NCBI GenBank assembly: GCA_944358755.1
Contig: CALVRY010000063.1
Span: 1 to 6,756 of the forward strand
From: an uncultured Bacilli bacterium
Lineage (GTDB): Bacteria; Bacillota_I; Bacilli_A; RFN20; CAG-826
Reading direction: 5' to 3'
Length of the DNA stretch: 6,756 nt
In this document: positions 1 to 5,899 of the stretch, piece by piece
Position numbering within the stretch: the first letter of the stretch is position 1
Layout of the letters: every line of letters starts with the position of its first letter
Notes under the pieces: generated by a model
Told to the model about the DNA's origin: nothing
Database searches by the model: none
The model's input: only the letters and a program-made list of their open reading frames with translations
Position numbers and translations under genes: made by a program

Positions 1-1091
1 TTTTGTTCGGTGACTTTACTGTTTGCATCACTTACATCAACCATTGATTGAAGAGCTTCTGTGCAAAGCTTTAAATCAATGTGCTCTGCTTTATTAATTG
101 ATGCGTAGAAATTAAGTCTAATTAAAGCTCCTTCTAAACTTCTTACTGAATCTTTAAATTTATCAGCCATAAAGAACAAAACATCGTCGTCGTAGGTTGA
201 TAAATCGCTACCTGAAGCAACAATTTTTGTTTTTAAAATTTGAACACAAGTTTCAGTGTCTGGCTTTGTAATTGAGACACTTAAACCGCTTGTAAATCTA
301 GTTAAAATTCTTTGGTCAATTCCTTCGAGTTCGCCAGGTAAACGATCGCTTGTAAAACAAATTTGCTTATGATTTTGACGAAAATCCTCGTAAATGTTAA
401 AGAAAAATTCTTGAGTTTTCTTTTTGTCTTTTAACATTTGGATGTCGTCGATGAGTAAAACGTCAAAACTTTTTAAGAATTTATAAAGTTGTTCGCGACG
501 AGTATCGCCACTTACGAAATCAAGGTATTCGTTTAAAAAATCCTGACTAGAAAAATACAAAACTTTCTTTTCTGGGAGAGTGTTTTTGATGTAATTCCCG
601 ATTGCACTTAAAAGGTGAGTTTTACCAAGTCCACTTCCTCCATAAATAAAGAGAGTTTGATAAATTCCACCTGGTGCAGTCGCCGTATAAAGCGCTGCTT
701 TTTGTGCCTCAGAATTTGAAGGACCGACAACAAAATTATCAAAAGTATAATTTGGATCGATAATTGAGTTTTTAAAATAAGATGGTTCATCTGTGGAAGA
801 ATCAACGAACTTTTGCTTATCTTTTAAATCATCTTGAGTGACAAAGATAGGTGTGTAATTTGAAGAAGTCGCTTGATTGATTTTTTGAGATAGGTAATTC
901 GCGAAGCGATCACGCAAAATTTCTTTACCTAATTTCGATTCACAAAGAATGAAAATTTTGCTTCCGTCAACCTTATAGATTGAGGTGTTGCGAAAAAAAG
1001 CGTCGAATATCGTTTTATCATTTTCTTTCGATACCAACGCTAATATGTTGTTCCAAAGTTCTTTGTTTTGACTGACTGTAGTAGTATTCAT
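1..1091 (-). CDS. dnaA: DnaA, chromosomal replication initiator ATPase (3' end cut by window edge)
   Basis: DnaA binds DnaA boxes at oriC, forms an ATP-dependent filament, melts the origin and helps load the replicative helicase. I translated 363 residues from the reverse strand. Domain I is about residues 1-82, followed by a short linker. The AAA+ domain opens with DPNYTFDNF (112-120), a variant of the family's NPxYTF. It contains Walker A GGSGLGKTH (151-159), Walker B LLIDD (212-216), sensor I FTSD (246-249), box VII RILTRF (261-266) with the arginine-finger region, and sensor II SVRSLEGAL (315-323). The window ends just before domain IV, so the box-recognition helix-turn-helix is not seen. 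The ATG at 1091-1089 is the first possible start, because an in-frame TAA lies three codons upstream (1100-1098). No Shine-Dalgarno sequence precedes it. It is divergent from rpmH across the origin, as in Bacillus. Confidence 0.97.
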   Translation of the reverse strand, partial: MNTTTVSQNKELWNNILALVSKENDKTIFDAFFRNTSIYKVDGSKIFILCESKLGKEILRDRFANYLSQKINQATSSNYTPIFVTQDDLKDKQKFVDSSTDEPSYFKNSIIDPNYTFDNFVVGPSNSEAQKAALYTATAPGGIYQTLFIYGGSGLGKTHLLSAIGNYIKNTLPEKKVLYFSSQDFLNEYLDFVSGDTRREQLYKFLKSFDVLLIDDIQMLKDKKKTQEFFFNIYEDFRQNHKQICFTSDRLPGELEGIDQRILTRFTSGLSVSITKPDTETCVQILKTKIVASGSDLSTYDDDVLFFMADKFKDSVRSLEGALIRLNFYASINKAEHIDLKLCTEALQSMVDVSDANSKVTEQ

Positions 1092-1096
1092 AATGC

Positions 1097-1115
1097 TTTA
1101 ATATTGTATATTAAA
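1097..1115. repeat. Perfect 8-bp-arm inverted repeat in the dnaA leader
   Basis: Arms TTTAATAT (1097-1104) and ATATTAAA (1108-1115) are separated by TGT. The repeat begins five bases upstream of the dnaA start codon and covers the place where a ribosome-binding site would be. It could be an operator, a weak A-U hairpin in the mRNA, or part of an AT-rich unwinding element. The arms are entirely A+T, so chance is a real alternative in DNA of this composition. Confidence 0.5.
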
Positions 1116-1163
1116 CTAATGTAAAAATTAAGTGCATAAAATACCAAAAAGAGAGTTTTCCAC

Positions 1164-1169
1164 ATTATA
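1164..1169 (-). promoter_or_regulatory. Possible -10 element for dnaA
   Basis: The reverse strand reads TATAAT here, about 70 bases upstream of the dnaA start. It shares one base with the DnaA box at 1156-1164, which would suit autorepression by DnaA. I found no convincing -35 at 16-18 bp spacing; the nearest TTG-type hexamer, TTGTGC, is 20 bp away. This is a weak call resting on the -10 match and position alone. Confidence 0.25.
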
Positions 1170-1443
1170 AATTTAAAAAGTTACGATAAGCACAAAAGAA
1201 AAATTTTTATACACAATTTTAATGTGGAAAAATATGTGGAAAACTTTTATCAATGTGGAAACTGTGGATTGTGTTAAAACTTATACACACTAAAAATAAT
1301 TTTCCACACTCGTGTTTTGCCTTATTTATCAAGAAAATTTTTGCTTTCCACATTAAAATTTTTCGTTTTCAACACGCTTGTGTAAAAGATAAAAGATGTT
1401 AAAAATTATCCACTTGCTTAAAGTGCCAAAAAGACACAATTTG

Positions 1444-1473
1444 TTGACTTATATGTATTTATACATATATAAT
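1444..1473 (+). promoter_or_regulatory. Sigma-70/SigA-type promoter for the rpmH operon
   Basis: A -35 TTGACT (1444-1449, one mismatch from TTGACA) and a perfect -10 TATAAT (1468-1473) are separated by 18 bp. Transcription would start near 1480, leaving a short leader before the rpmH ribosome-binding site at 1490. It is the only good promoter I see for the rightward gene series. The spacer is almost filled by a palindrome (separate entry), and TTATACATA at 1459-1467 is one mismatch from a DnaA box. Repression by DnaA or another dyad-binding protein is therefore possible but unproven. Confidence 0.8.
1450..1469. repeat. 20-bp palindrome inside the rpmH promoter spacer
   Basis: Arms TATATGTAT (1450-1458) and ATACATATA (1461-1469) are perfect inverted copies around TT. 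The dyad fills the gap between -35 and -10 and overlaps the first two bases of the -10. This is a classic operator position for a dimeric repressor or a MerR-type activator, but no regulator gene is visible. A purely compositional origin cannot be excluded. Confidence 0.5.
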
Positions 1474-1504
1474 TTCTTTTGCATATTTTAGGAGGAATGT
1501 AATT

Positions 1505-1651
1505 ATGAAAAGAACTTATCAACCAAGCAAATTGCACAAAGCAAGAGTACATGGTTTCAGAGCTAGAATGGCAACAGGCCACGGAAGAAAAGTTTTAGCT
1601 TTAAGAAGAAAGAAAGGTAGAAAAGTCTTAGTTGTTAATACAAAGCACTAA
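1505..1651 (+). CDS. rpmH: 50S ribosomal protein L34
   Basis: L34 is a small basic protein of the large ribosomal subunit that binds 23S rRNA. The 48-residue product starts MKRTYQPSKLHKARVHGF and carries the family signature GFRARMATGHGRKVLALRRKKGRK (residues 17-40), rich in Arg and Lys. Family members usually have about 44-47 residues; this one ends with a short VLVVNTKH tail. An excellent ribosome-binding site AGGAGGAA lies at 1490-1497, eight bases before the ATG. It is the first gene of the rightward operon, next to the origin and three bases before rnpA, the common bacterial rpmH-rnpA pairing. Confidence 0.97.
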   Translation: MKRTYQPSKLHKARVHGFRARMATGHGRKVLALRRKKGRKVLVVNTKH

Positions 1652-1654
1652 TTA

Positions 1655-1993
1655 ATGAAAGAAATTAACCGCGTAAAAAAATATCGAGAATTTAAAGAAA
1701 TACTCGACCTAAGAAAATTTAAACGAAACGAAATCTTTACATTATATTATCGTAAAAACGAATTCGGATACTCTAGAGTCGGAATACTTGTAACAAAAAA
1801 GAACGGAATCGCTGTAAAAAGAGTTAAAATCAAACGACAAGTCAGATCAATTGTTGATAAATATCTTGATTATAAAAATTGCGGATTAGATATCATTATT
1901 GTTATCTCGAAAAAATATAACACTGAAGAATTTTCAAAAAACGAAAATCTTTTAAAAGATTTGATTCTAAAAATCACTTCTATTAAGGAGTAA
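1655..1993 (+). CDS. rnpA: Ribonuclease P protein component
   Basis: RnpA is the protein cofactor of RNase P, the ribozyme that removes 5' leaders from pre-tRNAs. The 112-residue basic product has the family's length and opening (MKEINRVKKYREFKEILD). Its core, VGILVTKKNGIAVKRVKIKR (42-61), matches the RNR-box region, where family members usually read SKKxGNAVxRNRIKR. Three positions depart from that: Ile52 for Asn, Val57 for the Asn of RNR, and Lys58 for the second Arg. There is no Shine-Dalgarno sequence in or before the three-base gap after rpmH, so translation probably depends on coupling to rpmH. Position and length leave little doubt about identity despite the divergent motif. The RNA partner gene rnpB is not in the window. 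Confidence 0.93.
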   Translation: MKEINRVKKYREFKEILDLRKFKRNEIFTLYYRKNEFGYSRVGILVTKKNGIAVKRVKIKRQVRSIVDKYLDYKNCGLDIIIVISKKYNTEEFSKNENLLKDLILKITSIKE

Positions 1994-1996
1994 TCA

Positions 1997-3907
1997 ATGA
2001 ATAAAAAAAGCATTAAAAAGGTTCTTGGAGGGGCAACTGTTCTCGGGGCAGTTCTACTTTTAACAAGCTGTAATTCATTTTGTTCCAATTTAGATACTTC
2101 AAACTACATGTATGGTTACAACGGGGTTAACACCACTTATTTTGATAGCGTAGAACAAGGCGAAAACTTTATTTTAGATACTTTTAAAGCACAAGCAAAC
2201 GTTAATGTAGATGAAATAAATGATAGAGGTATTGAATTACTTCGCGTTCAAAATAACGCCAGTGATTTAAACGACGATAGTCTTTACATCAAGGAAGATG
2301 GCACAAAAAATCCAGATTTATTTTTCTATAAAGTAAATGAAAATGTTTGGGCGCTAAAAAATGTTACTATCTCAATGCGTGGAATTTCTACTGCCGAAGG
2401 TGCCGATAGCAACACCTACACAAGTTACACTTTTGGACTTAATGATTTTACAAAAAATCTTATTAGTACTGCTTCAAGTTATGGGATGATCGTGCCTACA
2501 AGTCGTTATTGGGAAGCTTTAGACCAAAAAACACTTGAAATGATGGTTGAAGAAGCTCCAAATGCAGGCGTTTCTAGTTTAGAGAATGTAAGTCTAGAAA
2601 CTTTAACTTACGAACAAATTTATGGTTATACCAGTGAACAACTTGCAGAATATAAAAAAGACACCAGCAATGAAACTTTGTTAAACGAAATGCTTGAAGG
2701 TGGCAAAAATAACATTGGAAGAAACAACGCTCTTCTTGCTCGAACTGGGTTTGTTAAATACCATAACGACGAAAATCCAAACGACCATTTTGCAACTCTA
2801 AAAGCACGGAACAACGAAATTATTACTGAAAACAAATTTGGTTTTGATGAAGGCTTAAGCGTTAATTTCTTAAACCTCATGCAAACAAATTTAAATTCAC
2901 AAATTGCTAATTTAAGAACTTGTATCACAGTTAATGATGGATATTATGGACACACTTCAAACAATCCGCTTAATGATACAGTCTTAATTGAAGGAAAAGG
3001 CGAAAATTTCTATGAAGGTTGGGGAAGAGCTTTCTCTGAACACGGATTCTTAGAAGGTTTACTTGTTTATCCTATTGGCACAATGGTTGAAAATTTTGCT
3101 CATATTTTTGGTATGAACGGATATGGACAAATTTGTGCAGTTTTACTTGCGACATTTATTATTAGAATCTTGTTCATGTTAGTAACAATGCCAGCAACAT
3201 TATCTCAACAAAAAATGTCATTTTTACAACCAGAACTCGCAAAACTTCAACAAAAATATCCAAACGCTAATACAAATAACTACGAAAAGCAAAAAATGGC
3301 ACAAGCTCAAATGGCGCTTTATAAGAAATATAAAGTTCATCCATTCTCATCACTTCTTGTCATTATTGTTCAATTCCCTGTCTTTATTTGTGTTTGGAAC
3401 GCATTACAAGGCAGTGCCTCTTTAAGTAGAGATGCTGTTTTAGGTTTAAGACTATCTGACACAATTTGGAATGTTTTATCTAATTTTACAAATTGGCCAA
3501 GCAATCCAGGTTGGTGGACTGCACTTGTTCTTATTATTTTAATGAGTGCTGCTCAAATTGTGTCAATGCTTTTACCTCAATGGCTCAACAAAAAGAGAAT
3601 GAAAAATGTCACAAAACTAGGTAATAGTTCGGCTTTAAATCAACAAAACAGAACACTTAAAATTACTCAATGGGTCATGACGATATTTATTGTTATCATG
3701 GGCTTCACACTTCCAAGTGCTATGGGTGTTTACTGGTTTGCAGGAGCTATTATCTCTATTATTCAATCAGTATTACTCCACTTTATCTTTGTTGCTCATC
3801 AAAATAAGAGAGATAAAGGAAACTATATTGATACAACAAAACCTAGTTTTAAAGATAAAATGAAAAATCTTTTCTCAAAGAAAAAATCAAGTGAAGGGAG
3901 CATATAA
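1997..3907 (+). CDS. yidC: YidC/SpoIIIJ-type membrane insertase, lipoprotein form with large extracellular domain
   Basis: YidC inserts and folds membrane proteins, alone or with SecYEG. Residues 1-25 form a lipoprotein signal (MNKKSIKK, hydrophobic stretch, lipobox LTSC with Cys25), so the mature protein is probably lipid-anchored outside the membrane. Residues 26 to about 345 are hydrophilic and predicted extracellular. The conserved core follows: a membrane helix near 376-398 with Arg390, matching the groove arginine of the family, then the cytoplasmic hairpin loop (401-446, SQQKMSFLQPELAKLQQKYP), and further helices near 449-469, 505-526, 557-575 and 579-600. The lysine-rich tail (601-636) could contact ribosomes. 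At 636 residues it is far longer than B. subtilis SpoIIIJ (about 260), the difference being the extracellular part. Ribosome-binding site AAGGAG (1985-1990) lies six bases before the ATG; rnpA ends three bases upstream. Confidence 0.94.
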   Translation: MNKKSIKKVLGGATVLGAVLLLTSCNSFCSNLDTSNYMYGYNGVNTTYFDSVEQGENFILDTFKAQANVNVDEINDRGIELLRVQNNASDLNDDSLYIKEDGTKNPDLFFYKVNENVWALKNVTISMRGISTAEGADSNTYTSYTFGLNDFTKNLISTASSYGMIVPTSRYWEALDQKTLEMMVEEAPNAGVSSLENVSLETLTYEQIYGYTSEQLAEYKKDTSNETLLNEMLEGGKNNIGRNNALLARTGFVKYHNDENPNDHFATLKARNNEIITENKFGFDEGLSVNFLNLMQTNLNSQIANLRTCITVNDGYYGHTSNNPLNDTVLIEGKGENFYEGWGRAFSEHGFLEGLLVYPIGTMVENFAHIFGMNGYGQICAVLLATFIIRILFMLVTMPATLSQQKMSFLQPELAKLQQKYPNANTNNYEKQKMAQAQMALYKKYKVHPFSSLLVIIVQFPVFICVWNALQGSASLSRDAVLGLRLSDTIWNVLSNFTNWPSNPGWWTALVLIILMSAAQIVSMLLPQWLNKKRMKNVTKLGNSSALNQQNRTLKITQWVMTIFIVIMGFTLPSAMGVYWFAGAIISIIQSVLLHFIFVAHQNKRDKGNYIDTTKPSFKDKMKNLFSKKKSSEGSI

Positions 3908-3909
3908 AA

Positions 3910-4569
3910 ATGAAATTATATAGCGGAAAAACAGTTGCAGAATGTATTAAACAAGCTTGCGACGAATTAAATCTTACAGAAGAAGAATTAATTTATAAAG
4001 TAGTTGAAGAAAAGAAAGGTCTTTTCTCAAAAAAAGCTACTATTTCAGTTGAAGAAACAAGCGATGTAATTTTATTTATTGAAGAATATATAAAAGATAT
4101 ATGCCATGAATTAGGATTAGATGCTAGTTTAAAAACTTTCTACAGAGAAAATTTAATCAAAGTTTTAATCGAAACTAACCACAACTCAATCTTAATCGGA
4201 AATAATGGTAGAAGTCTTGAGGCTTTAAATGAATTAGTTAAACTTGCTGTTTCTCAAAAATTCAAGAGAAAATTTAGAATTTTACTTGATATTGGAAACT
4301 ATAAAGACAAGAAATATAGTAGAGTTATTCACGAAGCTAAAAAAGTAGCCAAAGAAGTTTTATCAACTCACGTTGATGCAAAACTTGAACCAATGACACC
4401 AGACGAAAGAAAGAAAGTTCACAACGCTCTTACAAGTTGGAAAAACATCAAAACTGAATCTGTAGGAGATGGTAAAAACAGAGCTGTTGTCATTAAATAT
4501 GTTCCTTCTGGCAAAGAAGCAAGCGTAAACGAATCCACTGCTTCTCAAGAAGAAAACAAGGAAGAATAG
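3910..4569 (+). CDS. jag: Jag/KhpB RNA-binding protein (Jag_N, KH, R3H)
   Basis: Jag (KhpB) is a cytoplasmic RNA-binding protein, usually encoded beside yidC. In other Bacillota it works with KhpA and affects cell division and envelope growth; the direct targets here are unknown. The 219-residue product has a Jag_N domain (about 1-50, including KKGLFSKKATISVE), a KH domain (about 55-130) with the loop GNNG at 97-100 in ILIGNNGRSLEALN, and an R3H domain (about 133-200) with the R-x3-H signature RKKVH (167-171) after PMTPDE. The acidic tail (201-219) looks disordered. Ribosome-binding site AAGGGAG (3894-3900) lies inside the end of yidC, nine bases before the ATG; only two bases separate the genes, so co-translation is likely. 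Confidence 0.95.
   Translation: MKLYSGKTVAECIKQACDELNLTEEELIYKVVEEKKGLFSKKATISVEETSDVILFIEEYIKDICHELGLDASLKTFYRENLIKVLIETNHNSILIGNNGRSLEALNELVKLAVSQKFKRKFRILLDIGNYKDKKYSRVIHEAKKVAKEVLSTHVDAKLEPMTPDERKKVHNALTSWKNIKTESVGDGKNRAVVIKYVPSGKEASVNESTASQEENKEE
4558..4564 (+). promoter_or_regulatory. Ribosome-binding site that fixes the GTG start of mnmE
   Basis: AAGGAAG sits in the last codons of jag, eight bases before GTG at 4573. The N-terminus read from that GTG (FETIVALATPP) aligns with the start of the MnmE family, so the non-ATG start is supported by both spacing and protein similarity. Confidence 0.75.
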
Positions 4570-4572
4570 TTA

Positions 4573-5898
4573 GTGTTTGAAACTATTGTTGCATTAGCTA
4601 CACCACCTTTAAAAAGCGCTTTAGCAATCGTTCGTTTAAGTGGAGACGATTGCTTTTTTGTTGTTTCTAAAATGTTTAGCAAAAACATTGAAAAAACCGA
4701 ATCTAACAAGATTTATCATGGATATATAAAAGATGGTGAAGACATAATTGATGAAGTTGTACTTCTCGCCTACAAAAATCCTAGATCTTTTACAGGCGAA
4801 GATAGTGTTGAAATTATCTCACACGGCTCTCCTTTAATCTTTAACAAGATTATAAAAACCGCTTTAAAAAACGGTGCTAGACTAGCCACAAATGGCGAAT
4901 ATTCAGCAAGAGCCTATATGCATGGGAAGCTGAATTTAATGCAAGCCGAATCAATTAACGATTTAATTAATGCCGAAACTGAAGAAAGTAAAAAACTTTG
5001 TCTTATGGCGTTAAGTGGCGAAACTACAAAACTTATTGAGCCGATTAAAAAGAGTATTGGAGACATTTTGTCTTTAATTGAAGTAAACATTGATTATCCT
5101 GAATATTACGATATCGAAGAAGCAAATAATGAAAAAATAGTTGAGATTTGCAGGGAAAATATTCAATATATCGATAAATTAATTAAAGATGGAATAAAAG
5201 GAAATATCATTAAAGATGGTATAAATGTCGCAATTGTCGGAAAACCAAACGTAGGAAAATCATCGATATTAAATGCTCTACTTAACGAAAATAAAGCTAT
5301 TGTTACTGACGTTAAGGGCACTACTCGTGACGTTGTTGAAGGAAAAGTTAATTTAAGTGGCGTTGTAATTAACTTTTTTGATACCGCAGGAATCAGAGAA
5401 TCAAGCGACAAAGTCGAAATGATTGGCATTGAAAAAAGTTTAGAAAAACTCGATAAAAGCGATCTTGTGATTTGCGTTTTTGATAGCAGTAATTTTGATG
5501 ATGAAGACAAAGAAATATTAAAATTAGTTAAAGATAAAAACACAATTTATGTTTATAACAAAGAAGATTTAGCTAAAGAAAAAGACAACGATAAATTGTA
5601 TGTTAGCGCATTAAATAAAAGCATTGATCCACTAAAAAACGAGATTATAAAAAGACTCGGATTAAGTGAAGAAAACTACAATAACCCTTCTATTGCTAAC
5701 ACTCGAGAAATCGGAATTTTAGAAAGTGTCAAAAAGAAACTTGAAGATATTTTACGAGATACTCTTGCAAATATTCCAATAGACATTATTAACAGCGAAA
5801 TTCAAGAAGTATATCTTGCAATACTTTCACTTCTTGGCGAAGACAACGACTTTGATATTGCAAAAGAAATATTCTCTAGGTTCTGTGTTGGAAAATAA
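4573..5898 (+). CDS. mnmE: MnmE (TrmE), tRNA U34-modification GTPase
   Basis: MnmE, with MnmG, installs the carboxymethylaminomethyl group on uridine 34 of certain tRNAs, using GTP hydrolysis and a folate one-carbon donor. The 441-residue product is near the family's usual 450-460. The N-terminal folate-binding and dimerisation domain (about 1-118) includes FTGEDSVEI (73-81). A helical domain is interrupted by the G domain: P-loop GKPNVGKS (223-230) with Asn226, the type of residue tied to potassium-stimulated GTPase activity, switch GTTRD (249-253), DTAG (270-273), NKED (329-332) and SAL (345-347). The C-terminus FCVGK (437-441) keeps the catalytic cysteine (Cys438) of the family's CIGK-type ending. 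The usual PPGRGGI stretch near the N-terminus reads PPLKSAL. It starts at GTG, three bases after jag. The partner mnmG does not follow. Confidence 0.96.
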   Translation: MFETIVALATPPLKSALAIVRLSGDDCFFVVSKMFSKNIEKTESNKIYHGYIKDGEDIIDEVVLLAYKNPRSFTGEDSVEIISHGSPLIFNKIIKTALKNGARLATNGEYSARAYMHGKLNLMQAESINDLINAETEESKKLCLMALSGETTKLIEPIKKSIGDILSLIEVNIDYPEYYDIEEANNEKIVEICRENIQYIDKLIKDGIKGNIIKDGINVAIVGKPNVGKSSILNALLNENKAIVTDVKGTTRDVVEGKVNLSGVVINFFDTAGIRESSDKVEMIGIEKSLEKLDKSDLVICVFDSSNFDDEDKEILKLVKDKNTIYVYNKEDLAKEKDNDKLYVSALNKSIDPLKNEIIKRLGLSEENYNNPSIANTREIGILESVKKKLEDILRDTLANIPIDIINSEIQEVYLAILSLLGEDNDFDIAKEIFSRFCVGK

Positions 5899-5899
5899 T

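Larger units (their letters stand above)
1092..1504. other. oriC: oriC-type intergenic region with DnaA-box cluster
   Basis: This 413-bp non-coding gap between divergent dnaA and rpmH is the standard place for oriC in Bacillota. Compared with TTATNCACA, I find exact boxes at 1207-1215 (+) and 1281-1289 (+), both TTATACACA. One-mismatch boxes are TTTTCCACA at 1156-1164 (+), 1223-1231 (-), 1235-1243 (-) and 1300-1308 (+), TTTTACACA at 1379-1387 (-), and TTATCCACT at 1406-1414 (+). Two-mismatch boxes lie at 1254-1262 (-), 1263-1271 (-) and 1344-1352 (+). The flanks (1092-1150 and 1450-1480) are strongly AT-rich and could unwind. No small gene is supported here. That this is an active origin is inferred from box density and gene context. 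A second box cluster beyond dnaA, as in B. subtilis, would lie outside the window. Confidence 0.88.

Noticed and set aside
608..805. 65-codon minus-strand open frame with a hydrophobic start
   Set aside because: It overlaps the Walker A region of dnaA in another frame of the same strand; the dnaA reading carries the conserved motifs.
1079..1087. TAGTAGTAT resembling a DnaA-trio unwinding element
   Set aside because: It lies in the Thr-Thr-Thr codons at the start of dnaA, and no DnaA box sits immediately 5' of it on the same strand, as the trio model needs.
1156..1414. Repeated TGTGGAAA/TTTCCACA words as a possible CRISPR or mobile-element repeat
   Set aside because: The units are 9-mers in both orientations with irregular spacing and match DnaA boxes. 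There are no constant-length spacers, terminal repeats or transposase.
1092..1504. Possible terminator, riboswitch or small gene in the origin gap
   Set aside because: I found no GC-rich stem with a T-run, no recognisable riboswitch core, and no short frame with a ribosome-binding site other than rpmH itself.
1870..2088. 72-codon minus-strand open frame across the rnpA/yidC junction
   Set aside because: It is antisense to two well-supported genes and has no promoter, ribosome-binding site or family similarity.
2626..2928. 100-codon open frame on the minus strand
   Set aside because: It is antisense to the extracellular part of yidC, with no recognisable motif or start signal. The yidC frame is continuous and conserved around it.
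5163..5543. 126-codon open frame on the minus strand
   Set aside because: It is antisense to the G domain of mnmE, has a low-complexity Ser/Leu/Phe-rich translation and no ribosome-binding site. It is a shadow of mnmE codon usage.
5816..5899. Upstream ATG that would lengthen TatD by 28 residues
   Set aside because: The extension overlaps the conserved C-terminus of mnmE in another frame, and TatD proteins begin at the MxxDTHxH motif found at ATG 5900.
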